A stretch of 50,410 nt of DNA from Candidatus Dojkabacteria bacterium UBA2259 (lineage in GTDB: Bacteria > Patescibacteriota > Dojkabacteria > SC72). The stretch lies in assembly GCA_002347605.1 (NCBI GenBank), contig DDXN01000009.1, positions 64,459-114,868 on the forward strand. Direction: 5' to 3'. Of the stretch, positions 27,901 to 37,000 are shown piece by piece; position 1 is the stretch's first letter, and the number at the start of each line of letters is the position of its first letter. The notes under the pieces are model-generated. The model had not been told where the DNA came from. It did no database searches and saw nothing but the letters and a program-made list of their open reading frames with translations. The position numbers and the translations under genes were made by a program.

Positions 27901-29756
27901 GGAGCACCTGCTCCAGCTGACTTTAGTATTTGGCCAATGGTTCCTGCTACTAATGAGTCGTATGTTGTTGTTGCTGTTGAGTAAAGGAGTTCTCCTGCAC
28001 CTGCTGCTGTTACATTAGCACCTAAGCCACCTCTTGAGGTAGCAAGGTATTGTTCTGATCCTAGGGTATTGGTTCCAGACCAGTATGCTACATAGTTAGT
28101 TGTTCCTGTTCCTAGAGGTATTGTTCCACTTGCATCTGGTAATGTCCAAGTTCTTGTTGCAGTTAAATCTGCATTAGTTATTGTACCTGTAAAACTTGTT
28201 GCTCCTAGGTTTGCTATTGATACCCCTATTTTGTCATTAGTACCTGTTCCACCTACTATTAAACCATAGTTAGCAGTAGTAGCACCAGAAGCAGCAAAAT
28301 ATCCTGCTATATTAGTACCACTAGTAGCATTAGTATTAGTTACTGTAGAGTATATTCCGTAAGCAGTATGAGCTGTGTTTGTATTTGCTCCACTTCTTGC
28401 TATTTCTAGCATAGTACTTGAGCTACTTGCAGTACCTGCTGTGGATGTAGAGGAGAATTTAAATGCACTACCAGAGGTAAATGTATTGTATTGCATATCT
28501 GTAGTAAATGTAGCCATTGTAAACATTTTGTTTGCTTGTGGGTTATCTATCTGATCCCACCTCAGTCCCGTTATATATACATTCGTATCCCACGAAAGTA
28601 CCCCAGAAGTATTCTTTAACAAACCCCCTGTAGAAGTAACTGTTGGTAATGTATACGTTATATCTCCACTCTGATCCCCACCCTGAAAATATGTGTAATG
28701 TGTTGGTGTAGCTCCTGTATCTCTAATTCCAAAAGGAGAATTAACCCTTACACTACCCGTTCCATGAGGAGAAAGTAATATATTCCCATTAAGTCCTCCT
28801 GTTGATATTGTCAAATCTCCAGAAGCATTCGTTATCGTTGAACTAGCTCCTGCAACCTCTAACTTTGCTCCCGGTGTTGCTGTCCCTATACCAACATTCC
28901 CACTACTAAGAATTGTAAAAAGTCTCTCTGTATTCCCTGCATTATCTATCTCAAAATAGCTACCACTACTCGCATCCATATCAAAATAGAACGTACTGGC
29001 ATCTATGGTACTACCCCCAAGTATTAAGTCATCTCCTGATGTAAGATAGGTAAATGCCCCTGCATCTGTCCAAAGAGAACCACCTATTTCTTCCCATGCG
29101 CTACCATTGTATACAGTTGTTTTAGAATTTGTTGTATTGTAATACACCATCCCTGTTGTAGGAGTATTTGTTCCCTCATAACCAAGTGATGTACTTAGTT
29201 TGAATGCATCATGTGCACCCTCTGCATACTTTGAAAATATTGAATATCCGCTTGCCTCTAAAGGCATTCTAGTAAAAGTCTCTGTTAAATTTGTACCATC
29301 TGGAGAGAACTTTAGCTCTATGTAAAGATCTTTGTACTCGGATATTACCTCCATTACACTGTCACAGGTTTCATCCCTTGCTGGACCACACTGAGAAGCC
29401 TTTGGAGTATATACAGTACCAGCTCCCAAGGAAAGTTCAAACACACCATCATACTGCCCTATCTCTTTGTTAATGAAATCCTCTGTTAAAAGAAGTGTAC
29501 CACCACTTGACGCAGTATAGTAGGATACTCTAAAATCACATGTATCATTAGCAGAACCACTTACAACACAAGCTGGGGTTCCTGCTACAACATTCAGCCC
29601 CTCATAGCCTGTATCATTTCTTACTATCTTACCCTGGAAGTTAATAGTTTCAGATGTTAGAGCATATACAGAGGTTGAAATAGATACAGCAAAAACTAAG
29701 GATACTATCAGCAAAATGAACAACTTTTTTGCTACATTTGGGCAGTTAGCTTTCAT
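21960..29756 (-). CDS. Giant secreted fibre-like protein with YadA-type head repeats (2598 aa)
   Basis: A signal peptide (residues about 1-33) is followed by a domain starting INFQGKIVRNDTG, common at the front of large CPR surface proteins. Long Gly/Ser/Thr/Asn-rich beta regions follow, with repeated NVGIGTATPGAKLEV-like units. At about residues 965-1250 there are three roughly 80-95-residue super-repeats made of YadA/trimeric-adhesin head motifs (NTAVGYQAL, STAIGYQAM, NIAIGYNAL). Near residues 2080-2210 a segment (ADVAENYPV, IEPGTIVS, ILGVIST) resembles the G2/chaperone-type self-cleaving domains of phage tail spikes. The end has IRFNTQSRKLELSNDG and a final beta domain. It is probably a trimeric extracellular fibre for attachment. 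No sortase or outer-membrane anchor is seen. Confidence 0.85.
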   Translation of the reverse strand: MKANCPNVAKKLFILLIVSLVFAVSISTSVYALTSETINFQGKIVRNDTGYEGLNVVAGTPACVVSGSANDTCDFRVSYYTASSGGTLLLTEDFINKEIGQYDGVFELSLGAGTVYTPKASQCGPARDETCDSVMEVISEYKDLYIELKFSPDGTNLTETFTRMPLEASGYSIFSKYAEGAHDAFKLSTSLGYEGTNTPTTGMVYYNTTNSKTTVYNGSAWEEIGGSLWTDAGAFTYLTSGDDLILGGSTIDASTFYFDMDASSGSYFEIDNAGNTERLFTILSSGNVGIGTATPGAKLEVAGASSTITNASGDLTISTGGLNGNILLSPHGTGSVRVNSPFGIRDTGATPTHYTYFQGGDQSGDITYTLPTVTSTGGLLKNTSGVLSWDTNVYITGLRWDQIDNPQANKMFTMATFTTDMQYNTFTSGSAFKFSSTSTAGTASSSSTMLEIARSGANTNTAHTAYGIYSTVTNTNATSGTNIAGYFAASGATTANYGLIVGGTGTNDKIGVSIANLGATSFTGTITNADLTATRTWTLPDASGTIPLGTGTTNYVAYWSGTNTLGSEQYLATSRGGLGANVTAAGAGELLYSTATTTYDSLVAGTIGQILKSAGAGAPTWNTAGALTKTDDTNVTLTLGGSPSTALVNAASITVGWTGTLGIARGGTNASTYTSSQFLWYNGTSIVASGYDQNSFATSSHTHNWSQITNGAGIYMDYKPNNTACGSNQVLKYTTGTGWTCADDSTGSGSLWTAGTNATYLTSNGNMSVGAGDSLDAPFSVTVATNTVRIGSGSTANAVLNMYASNTASGSIEYTTADGWSLTGGIVGIGMAPLSSRALSVKAPDANNFAIEALESSTGVNAIYLSPNVSGYNLVSSDDASDGTSYLPLSLSGRENSSDLVLSTSGRVGIGAESTVAKLLVDNDLMPTGPSYPTIRLAYDGSAVVDIHSNVSSNIFIGYTSGSALNGGTGNVAFGDNALSANTTGNNNVAIGYYTLDTNLAKQGSTAIGYQAMAYADSTATAGLSYNTAVGYQALTGSGTASANTGVANTAVGHQSLTGNTSGGYNTAMGVNTLNANTAGTQNIAIGYNALFSNVAKEGSVAIGYEAMRYANSSASAGLTHNTAVGYQALMGSTTAGNNTGTENTVMGYQAMIYNTSGHFNVAIGVNALTSNVAKQGSTAIGYQAMLYADSTTTATRTYNTAVGYQALRGSTTAANNTGTRNSVLGDQAGLNITSSSNNVILGYGAGSSISSSGYNVIIGSSAGGTLATGSGGNIIIGYNVGASISTAANELNIGNTIYGNLSTDYIGIGVVPTQKLDVNGTMRLRGQLYDYNNSVGTPGEVLSTTATGVDWIGVPTGSGASGQVTWWTGSPASLTGSSNFLWDNANTKLDIVGSSSVISNTTGDISITPAGSLSVTASTTNNGFILTNGTRIMRFMSGTPGGGSYNPIVQASDNVLMYTAGGADNANSAFVIAPWDSTVSGMRMDADGHVGIGTPSPIGNLQISDVTTNFPKFIIHDSTIGSYGRFMFTGGTSDNLLYIDPITASGTAGATIRMFRSTSTTGTVQLNIFKGDGTIALNSNLGGNVNSYLNVLVGYVGIGTSTPYDKLEVAGGVAVTGTRDWNASQTGATIIDYYSGYGRIQAADWGVEYKNLVLNDLGGNVGVGVASPAAKLDVVSYTSPASGVSPAGLRVENNLAAGQTNNYPMNYLATVYNTATTTQNWASGIFGEVNKINTGAITYAYAILGRVGNSNATGVISMGHALTAGSPGNTTGAITTAIGLQIDQQKVTNVTTGYGIYQTSSADINYFAGNIGIGTTTPFTNLHVNGFTLAQRGNMQFDSYFGEEFSKQVANKNDDAPQVIGDTNVWSVDETVQCSFSQNVAGEEQDHLRIRNSPGYVSSCLAYTGATAVGASNLLFSVAQLPNVMVKMKFDLTSSQVWVGLSDIYAGQTTDPSNGIFFTNGSTGGTTWVGKTCSGGTCTTVSSCGTAAANTSVVFFIKVNSTSSIDFYMDADVSNGISLTYCGNSSTNIPTGTRLGGIIMDYINSTTNYFMYVDYFRVWQDDPVINPKMAGVLSEQTVAYDSVSGADVAENYPVIDGMEIEPGTIVSTVGTYLPFIDKSRVESDKNILGVISTSPNMTIGNADDGANTDVVTSRVALSGRVPVRIDPSSQPIFAGDYITSSGNDGMGQKALKKGIVVGKALEDWTPESGKESIIMFVNLIYFDPFAYAVDTKILINNPDWYRISELNGYDDYTTVKINNSSIGSSQNLVLSIDTVGGKENINVVSNLVSGGYDISKARINTVDGIKYLEVYIGETNGNSLKVDIKDGSNWITTNIAQVTSTVSTTQEFSFRGVLFGISDTLAVQESGLKITGNLLSDSLDSNIGDTTNRWNDIYAKGTIRLGSGTGGEGAIRFNTQSRKLELSNDGITWVQLGDLSSQMVISPEYPGAILFADGTDNYGSMTSDAEQSSGSFRNYYEWVSDRETTQDYDILVRVTLPSDFVSWKEDAIYLDFMTENSVSITNNKVDIYLMGGGGIDAQVSDGISSLPGVWERMSIKGIDISDCSSAGATCTLRISVSSSLDYFVRVGDITLNYNRGL
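26000..26850 (-). repeat. Head-repeat block inside the giant fibre gene
   Basis: Three tandem super-repeats of about 240-285 bp begin near 26760, 26475 and 26240 on the minus strand. Each starts with a segment coding AK(Q/E)GS.AIGY(Q/E)AM and contains several 14-16-residue head units. DNA similarity between copies is high enough to allow recombination and length change. Confidence 0.75.
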
Positions 29757-29762
29757 TGTTTT

Positions 29763-29819
29763 CCACAGACAGTATATTATCTAGTATTAACAAGGTTTTT
29801 TAACCTACCTAGTCTGTGG
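29763..29819 (-). promoter_or_regulatory. Leader hairpin of the giant fibre mRNA
   Basis: CCACAGAC near the predicted transcript start pairs with GTCTGTGG ending 6 nt before the start codon, enclosing about 41 nt that include a small AGGTT/AACCT hairpin. The closed stem would sit on the ribosome-binding region. Regulation is inferred. Confidence 0.45.
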
Positions 29820-29823
29820 TATA

Positions 29824-29852
29824 ATAATAGTAGAAATGTATACACTTGTCAA
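29824..29852 (-). promoter_or_regulatory. Sigma-70 promoter of the surface-protein operon
   Basis: The minus strand has a perfect -35 TTGACA (29847-29852), a 17-nt spacer and -10 TATTAT (29824-29829). Transcription would begin near 29817, giving a leader of about 60 nt. Confidence 0.75.
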
Positions 29853-29876
29853 AGGGTTTTTAACTATATTTACCGC

Positions 29877-32321
29877 TTACAAAATGATACTTACTATCCT
29901 TCGAGGAACGTAGATGAATTTCTTTATGAATTTTCCAGATAGCAGTGGGCCTAGAGTATTTGATGAAAGGACCTTTTCTTTAATTTGATCTTCTGTATCC
30001 TCTTCTAAGATAGTTACCCTACCCCTCACTTTCCCGTTTATTTGCACAGGAATTTCAATATTTACATCAGTTAACAACCTTTTATCAATAATTGGCCACT
30101 TTTCATTATGAATAGAATATTTCTTCCCCATAGTGCAACACCATATTTCTTCGGCTAAATGAGGCAAAATTGGAGCAGTAATTATCACTAATTTCTCTAG
30201 GTCTTTACTATCAAACAAAAAATTTGAAAAAGTGTTGTAGAACTCCATTAAACCAGCAATTGCTGTATTAAATTTAAAGTCTATAATATTATTCTCAATC
30301 TTACTCGCCAACCTCTCAACTCCAATCTTAACTTCTTGATTACTTTGCTCTACTCTTTTTTCATAGGAAGTATTCAAAAAAGCCCAGTATTTCGATACAA
30401 AACGATTAACACCCTGTATAGTGCGTGTACTCCACACTACATTGCCCTCATATGGGCCCATAAACATTAGATAGGCTCTTGAAACATCTGCACCGTATTT
30501 ATCTATTAATTCATCAGGACTAATAACATTTCCAACTGACTTTGACATCTTTACACCACCCTCTCCTAGTACATTACCGTGTATTGACCTCTTTTTGTAA
30601 GGCTCTATGTCTCTAACTAAGCCTAAATCATAGAAAACCTTATGCCAGAATCTTGAGTAAAGAAGATGGAGTGTAATATGCTCCTGCCCACCTTCATAGT
30701 GGTCTACTGGCATCCAGTAGTCACTCAACTCCCTTGAAACAAACTCCTTTTCATTTTTAGGATCACAGTATCTTAAGAAATACCAACTTGAGCCAGCCCA
30801 GTTGGGCATTGTATCAGTTTCTCTCTTTGCATCACCTCCACATTTCGGACATTTAGTATTAACCCAATCTGTAATCGAAGCTAGTGGTGATTGACCAGTA
30901 TCTGTTGGTTCATAACTTTCAACTTCAGGGAGTTTCACAGGTAGATCAGTTTCAGGTACAGGAACTATGCCACAATTTGAGCAATGGATAATAGGGATGG
31001 GTTCTCCCCAGTAATGTTGTCTTGAAAATGGCCAATCATGCAAATGATACCTTGTTTCAACTTTCCCTATGCCTTCATTTGTAATAAATTCACCAATTTT
31101 CACCTTAGCATCACTACTGCTAAGCCCATTTAAAAACTCCGAATTAAAAACATTCCCTTCACCTGTGTATACTTTCTCCAAAGAGGTAATCTCTGATCTA
31201 TCACCCCCCTGCCCTTCTATAACTCGCTTAATTGGTAAGCCATATCTATATGCAAACTGAAAATCTCTTTCATCGTGTGCAGGAACACCAACTACTGCAC
31301 CTGTACCAACTTCTGTTACTACAAAGTCTCCTATCCATATTGGCAATCTCTCTTTAGTAATGCTATTTATACAGTAAAGTCCTGTAAATACACCACTCTT
31401 TTCTGAATCTCCATACTCTCGCTCTGCAATTGGTTTCTTTTTACTCTCTTGAATATAGCTTTGTACCTCAACCCTTCTTTCTTCTGGCATCTTTCCAATT
31501 AATCTTTGTAATATTTCAATTTCGGGTGATATTACAACAAATGTAGATCCAAATTGAGTATCTGGTCTTGTAGTAGATACTGTAATTATCTCATCACCAT
31601 CCTCTACCTTGTAGTTGATATCATACCAAACTTTTTTCCCTATCCAATTCCTTTGAAGAGCTTTTACAGAGTCAGGATAGTCAACTAAATCTAAATCTTG
31701 GTCCAATCTGTCTGCATACTCTGTAATTTTTAGAACCCATTGGTTTAAATTCTTACTCTCTACAGGAGTACCACACCTTTCATGGAGTGAGTTAATAACT
31801 TCCTCATTTGCACATCCAACCTTACATTTCGGACACCAATTAATTGGCATTTCGGACTTGTATGCTAAACCTTTCTCATACAGCTTCAGAAATATCCACT
31901 GTGTCCATTTGTAATATGACTGATCTGAAGTATTAACTTCCCTACTCCAGTCAAAGGAAAGACCAAGTTTATGAATCTGTTTTCTAAAGCTTTCAATATT
32001 CTCATCTGTAATCTGTTGAGGAGCTCTTTTTACCTTAATAGCGTAATTTTCAGTAGGTAGGCCAAAAGCATCCCACCCTATTGGATACATTACATTGTAT
32101 CCCTTCATTCTTTTTAGTCTTGCAACACTGTCCATCATAGAGTAGTTTCTAGCATGACCAATATGCATACCGGGACCAGAAGGATATGGAAATTCAACTA
32201 AAAGATAGTACTTAGGCCTCTCTCTATCAAAATCTTTACCTTCATATCGAAGATCTTTAAACCATTTTTCTTGCCATTTTCCCTCAAACTCCTGAGGTAT
32301 ATACTCTTTTTTCATTCCCAT
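29877..32321 (-). CDS. leuS: Leucyl-tRNA synthetase
   Basis: This 814-aa bacterial-type class I synthetase charges tRNA-Leu. The HIGH motif is in YPSGPGMHIGHARNYS near residue 53, and KMSKSVGNVISPDE is near residue 592. A zinc-knuckle-like segment (CPKCKVGC) and the CP1 editing domain (about 225-420, with STTRPDTQFGSTFVV and VGTGAVVGVPAHDERD) are present. The C-terminal anticodon-binding domain ends with the short PVQINGKVRGRV region. Length and architecture are normal. The start may instead be the second Met at 32315 (MGM...). It follows two tRNA-Ala genes by 114 bp and ends about 25 bp before the promoter of the giant surface genes. Confidence 0.97.
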   Translation of the reverse strand: MGMKKEYIPQEFEGKWQEKWFKDLRYEGKDFDRERPKYYLLVEFPYPSGPGMHIGHARNYSMMDSVARLKRMKGYNVMYPIGWDAFGLPTENYAIKVKRAPQQITDENIESFRKQIHKLGLSFDWSREVNTSDQSYYKWTQWIFLKLYEKGLAYKSEMPINWCPKCKVGCANEEVINSLHERCGTPVESKNLNQWVLKITEYADRLDQDLDLVDYPDSVKALQRNWIGKKVWYDINYKVEDGDEIITVSTTRPDTQFGSTFVVISPEIEILQRLIGKMPEERRVEVQSYIQESKKKPIAEREYGDSEKSGVFTGLYCINSITKERLPIWIGDFVVTEVGTGAVVGVPAHDERDFQFAYRYGLPIKRVIEGQGGDRSEITSLEKVYTGEGNVFNSEFLNGLSSSDAKVKIGEFITNEGIGKVETRYHLHDWPFSRQHYWGEPIPIIHCSNCGIVPVPETDLPVKLPEVESYEPTDTGQSPLASITDWVNTKCPKCGGDAKRETDTMPNWAGSSWYFLRYCDPKNEKEFVSRELSDYWMPVDHYEGGQEHITLHLLYSRFWHKVFYDLGLVRDIEPYKKRSIHGNVLGEGGVKMSKSVGNVISPDELIDKYGADVSRAYLMFMGPYEGNVVWSTRTIQGVNRFVSKYWAFLNTSYEKRVEQSNQEVKIGVERLASKIENNIIDFKFNTAIAGLMEFYNTFSNFLFDSKDLEKLVIITAPILPHLAEEIWCCTMGKKYSIHNEKWPIIDKRLLTDVNIEIPVQINGKVRGRVTILEEDTEDQIKEKVLSSNTLGPLLSGKFIKKFIYVPRRIVSIIL

Positions 32322-32435
32322 ATTCTACTTTAAATGAATCTATTTGAAAAGGCTCTCTTAAAAGCGTTTTACATAAGTGTGAAAAAGCCAAGAGAAAATA
32401 CAGATGTGTTAAATATTCTTACTCAAACTAAGGTA

Positions 32436-32509
32436 TGGACCTGAGGGGGTTTGAACCCCTAACCTCATCGCTGCCAGCGATGTGCTCTAGCCAACTGAGC
32501 TACAGGCCC
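32436..32509 (-). tRNA. tRNA-Ala (anticodon GGC)
   Basis: Minus-strand cloverleaf: acceptor GGGCCTG/CAGGTCC with the G3-U70 pair that marks alanine tRNAs, anticodon stem CATCG/CGATG, loop CTGGCAG (anticodon GGC), T loop TTCAAAC, discriminator A. No CCA is encoded. It lies 7 nt after tRNA-Ala(CGC). Confidence 0.94.
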
Positions 32510-32516
32510 ACAAGGA

Positions 32517-32589
32517 TGGACTCAGCCGGATTTGAACCGGCGATCTTCGCAATGCGAATGCGATATTCTCCCAACTGAACTATGAGCCC
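32517..32589 (-). tRNA. tRNA-Ala (anticodon CGC)
   Basis: Minus-strand cloverleaf: acceptor GGGCTCA/TGAGTCC with G3-U70, D stem GTTC/GAAT, anticodon stem TCGCA/TGCGA, loop TTCGCAT (anticodon CGC), T stem GCCGG/CCGGC, discriminator A. No CCA is encoded. Confidence 0.92.
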
Positions 32590-32598
32590 TACTCACGG

Positions 32599-32604
32599 AT
32601 TATA
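32599..32604 (-). promoter_or_regulatory. -10 box of the tRNA-Ala pair
   Basis: TATAAT on the minus strand ends 9 nt before the tRNA-Ala(CGC) 5' end, in the short gap after the M23 peptidase gene. The -35 is weak. Confidence 0.45.
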
Positions 32605-32611
32605 CCTAAAA

Positions 32612-33973
32612 CTACCAGGTAGTGTACAGCTTAGGATTAATTTGAGTACCGTAAGCAGTTCCTCTTCTTAACTCAAAGTGTAAGTGAGGACCAGTTGATC
32701 TACCAGTTGAACCCATCTGTCCAATTGATTGACCCTTAGAAACAGATTGCCCACTTCTAACATAAATGTTTTTTAAGTGAGCGTACCAAGTTGTATATCC
32801 ATTACCATGATCTATCTGTATAGACCATGCATACTCATACCCTCCTCTTAGAGAACCCAAAGGTGGACACAATCTAGATGCACAGCCTGCAAATATGACC
32901 TTACCACCTGCAGCAGCTAAAATGTTTGGAAGAGTAGGATCGTAGATATCTATTCCTGTGTGTAATGATCCTCTGTAATATTGAGATATTCTGGCATTAC
33001 CACCAGCTACTGGCCATCCTAAAAATTTTCCAACACTTGGATCAACATAGGTACTACCATATGTTCTAGTTGGATTACTTGTTCCAGATACATATGTTCT
33101 AGGAGTACCAGCATAGATAGGTTTAACAGGCTCAGGCATTCTTCCATCAGGAACAAACACTTCTTCTCCTACAACAAGTGTAAAAGGATAGTCTAAGAAA
33201 TTGAAATCCGCTATGGCTTGTTCGTTACCTGCATATTTTTTAGCTAAAGATGCTAGGGTATCACCCTTTTTAATGGTTATTAGTACCCCATCTGTAAGAG
33301 GTACCTCTAATTGTTGTCCTGGTTTTACTAAATCAGAGGTAAGATTGTTTGCCCATTTAATAGTAGCAACAGATACATTAAACTTAGCGGCAATAGCACT
33401 AAGAGTATCACCATTCATCACTATGTAAACTTCGGTACCTCTTTGCTCTCTATCCTTTGGAACAGCGGTATTAATAGTAGCATTCATTGCAAGAAGATCT
33501 ACTTCGGAAACAGATATATAGTCCAAATCTTCCTCATTAGCATTAATAATAGTTGGTGTCCTATATATATATGAGATACCTAATATGACTCCCAGTACAA
33601 CAAAAGCTATCTGTATGACATACTTAAGAAATGCTCCCCTACCCCAGAACATTTTTTTTACAATACTGTTTTTAGCATTATTTAGGTTCTTGAAAATAAT
33701 CTCAAAAAAAACAGATAGTAAAACCCATATAACTCTAAGCCTAGTAAATGAATATTCACCAAAATCAATAATGAATGCAAAAATTCCTCTCTTTGTATTA
33801 AACTTTTCAGTTACAAACTTAATAGCTCTCCCTATCCTTGTTAGATCCTTTTCATTGGAGATATCACTATCTAACAATACATATCCCCCACCCTCATCAA
33901 ATTCAAAAGACTCTAAAGAGAGATCTCTAAAACTAAGTCCTGATACATTTTGTTTCTGTCCTTTTATTTCCAT
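32612..33973 (-). CDS. Membrane-anchored LysM/M23 peptidoglycan endopeptidase
   Basis: The 453-aa protein has a soluble N-terminal segment and a membrane helix at about residues 113-133 (YVIQIAFVVLGVILGISYI). Two LysM domains follow (residues about 178-225, VYIVMNGDTLSAIAAKFNVS; about 230-275, ITIKKGDTLASLAKKYAG). The C-terminal M23 metallopeptidase domain has zinc ligands in HTGIDIYD (HxxxD) and HLHFE near residues 345 and 436. LysM binds peptidoglycan, and M23 enzymes cut its cross-bridges, so it probably remodels the wall during growth or division. Two Cys in CASRLC may form a disulfide. The long cytoplasmic-like N terminus before the helix is unusual. A TGGTATAAT promoter is at 34000-34008. 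Confidence 0.92.
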   Translation of the reverse strand: MEIKGQKQNVSGLSFRDLSLESFEFDEGGGYVLLDSDISNEKDLTRIGRAIKFVTEKFNTKRGIFAFIIDFGEYSFTRLRVIWVLLSVFFEIIFKNLNNAKNSIVKKMFWGRGAFLKYVIQIAFVVLGVILGISYIYRTPTIINANEEDLDYISVSEVDLLAMNATINTAVPKDREQRGTEVYIVMNGDTLSAIAAKFNVSVATIKWANNLTSDLVKPGQQLEVPLTDGVLITIKKGDTLASLAKKYAGNEQAIADFNFLDYPFTLVVGEEVFVPDGRMPEPVKPIYAGTPRTYVSGTSNPTRTYGSTYVDPSVGKFLGWPVAGGNARISQYYRGSLHTGIDIYDPTLPNILAAAGGKVIFAGCASRLCPPLGSLRGGYEYAWSIQIDHGNGYTTWYAHLKNIYVRSGQSVSKGQSIGQMGSTGRSTGPHLHFELRRGTAYGTQINPKLYTTW

Positions 33974-33999
33974 TAATAATCAAAGAAAATTACTCTACC

Positions 34000-34008
34000 A
34001 TTATACCA
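34000..34008 (-). promoter_or_regulatory. Extended -10 promoter of the LysM/M23 gene
   Basis: The minus strand reads TGGTATAAT, 26 nt before the ATG at 33973. No clear -35 is present. Confidence 0.55.
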
Positions 34009-34045
34009 GAATTACACTTATTACAATGATTAATAGCTTTTTATG

Positions 34046-37000
34046 CTAAACAGAGACAGAAACCTTTTCCTGTGTCATCTGGGGTCTAAGAATAATACTA
34101 TGCATAGTGTCTGTCCCCACCAAGTTTTGTTCAATCTCATCCTCTACTAATTTTATCCCTAACATCTCAGATATTCTATCAATCTGTCTCTTAAGTAGTT
34201 GGTATGATGTCTGATCTCTCGCTTCCATTACTATGGGGATAATATCTCCCTTGTCTATATAGTTTTCTTTGTACTTTTCTATCAAAGAACGAAGTATTCT
34301 ACCAGCACCAAGCCCCTCTCCTTTTCTCGATGCGAAATCTTCAATATACAGGTGCCTATCCTCCTTTGTGTTTGCTCTCTCGTATGCCACCATATATGCT
34401 TTTGTACTATTATCATCTCCTACATATTTTAGACACATATTCGGTCTATTGTTCCTTGCATTGAATACCTGAACTGCAATTATTCTATTCATCATTCTTA
34501 CAAGACCCTCCTGTAAAGATTTATTATCAGAGTAAGCCTCTGATTCAATCACAGCAACCTGCAAACTATCCTCTACTCCTAATTCAGTTACTCCTGTAGT
34601 TACAACCTCCGAAGAGTTACCTTTGGTATCACTTTTTGTATTTAACTGCGAATAGAATGATTCCGAATGAACATTATCTGAATATGAGGGGGGAGCAACA
34701 GGAACAAAATGATTGGGCATTGTATCCCACCCACTGATATCTGAATAACCTGTCCCTATGACAATCTTTTCCTTGTTAACTGGTTTAGAAACATTATTCT
34801 TTTCAGACAAATATGCAGAAAAGAACCCTTTGTAAACTTCCTTAATCTTTGGTACTAATTTAGAGTAGTTTGGAGCTACCTCAATATTGTCACATACTAG
34901 ATAAAATTCATCGTTTCTAAGTATCTTTTCTTTAATATCGGGCTTTATACTCTTTGGGTCCCTAACAAAAACATCTTCAAGTTTAGATGCATCTGTCCCT
35001 ACATCTTGATCTAGGGTTAGAACACTTTGTGCTATTGTCCTACTATCCCCATTCCCTCTTACAATCCTAACCGTAAACATCCCAATTGAAGGATTAAACA
35101 TATATACATTGTTTTTACCTGTACCAAAAGCCATACAGCATGCTGTATCATCACCAGCAATTACAGCCATAGGATCACTCTTTTGGTGTACTTGAGCAAT
35201 TATCTCTATGAAATTTTTAGTAATAAATTCCTTAGGGAGACCATACTCTGTATTAAAAAGAATGTCTTCCTTAATTTCTTCCCCTACACTCCAATACTCG
35301 TCACCCCAATACTCTTCAAAAGAAAGATTGCCTTTAAGAAACTCCTCAAGATTTTTCCCTTTCTCTTTGAATTTATTTGACATCTCAGCAAACAATCTCC
35401 CTGGATTTAGTGATTTTCCTCGGATTGAGTCTCTCCTACTTCCAATGGCCTCCCTAATAATTTCCTCTACTTTCCTCTCAGGGTTATTTGGAATACGAAA
35501 TCTCTTTTCAAAAGGTTTAAATGTTTGAATCTTGTCATAATCTCCTTCTATAAGACTTTTGATTAGCTCTGTACCACTTAAAAGCCCTCGCTCCAAATAT
35601 TCTGATGGCCTCTTTTTTGAATGAAATTGATTCGGAGCATGTAGGTCACCTGCACTCAAAAATTCATCAGGTCTCTTTGCAAATTTTAATAAAGCAGACA
35701 GCGATACTTTACTCTCTCTATGAAACCCTAATGTTTTAACCCAATTTGCAATCTTACTCTGTCCACTATCTTGTAAATCCACTATTATATCGAGTAGTTC
35801 ACCACTTTTTAATTGATCTAAAACAGCAACTCCTTTATCCAAGTTCTTCCAACTGGAAAATAGTATTCGGATATCTGTAACTAGATTCTTCGCATATTCA
35901 ATATCTCCAATAGTTTCTTGATATTTCTTCAATTGCATTCCTAACTTATTCATCCCCTCTTGGGTAAAAATATTCATATCAATTGAACCCATCAATGCAT
36001 TCAGGTGGTTATACGACGAACCTTCCGCGTATATAGAATCATCCAATACTACACCATTCAAAATATTCCCAAAAAATGCTTCTGGAGATAGTTTACTAGC
36101 TAAATATAGTTTCTCAATTGAATCCATTTGATACAGCCTGTCATGTAAAGTCACATCTGGGTGCCCTTGTATATACTTAACCATTTTTTCCTTCCCAAAT
36201 ATCTCTCCCCCCTTCTCGAAATTATCTGCCATTTGCTCTGGTACTCCATTACTTACAAAAAAATCATATATTTTTCCTTTGTTTAATTCTCCATCTTTCC
36301 AATATGATATATCCTGAATGATCTCTGAAGGAACAAATGTGTTAAGCTTTATCTCACCGATATATCTTTCAACCGTTATTCCATTTTCAACAAGTTGCTG
36401 TAACTTCTCTTTTGGTATAAATATTGCTCGACGAGCTTTTTCTACAATGGTTAACTCGTTAAGTAATGGGTACTGGTCTAGAATTTCTTTTTGCAAGGGA
36501 TATCCCTTAAGTTGTTGCAACATCTTATTCAGAGTGAAGTATATGCTTTCTTGTTGAGTCAGATTTTCGCTCTGATTAAAACTCACAATAAATGTATCCA
36601 ATAATCTCTTAGGTAATTCGCTATTTCCTAGTTCTCTTGAAAAAACTTCAACAATTCCATCCATTACTTTACTAGAGAAATAGGTATTCGTTTCGATATG
36701 GTGTTTGATAATATTAAACATAAATTGAGAATTCTCTTGGTTATATAGATGTGAATCTTTACTAAAACTGTCCATAAGATTGTCCAGCGTCATCGCATCG
36801 TCAAATTCGCGTGGATCAATAAAAGCGATTTTTTGTAAAACCATATTAATAATCTTTGGATCATTGTCACCTAGTGGGGTTAATAATGCAGAACTGAGTT
36901 CCCTCATGATTTGAATTTCTCTCTCAGTTACAGATTCTAAATTACTGCTCCTACTTGAGGGGAAATTCTCTAATGACCATAAGAATAAATCCCTATCCTC

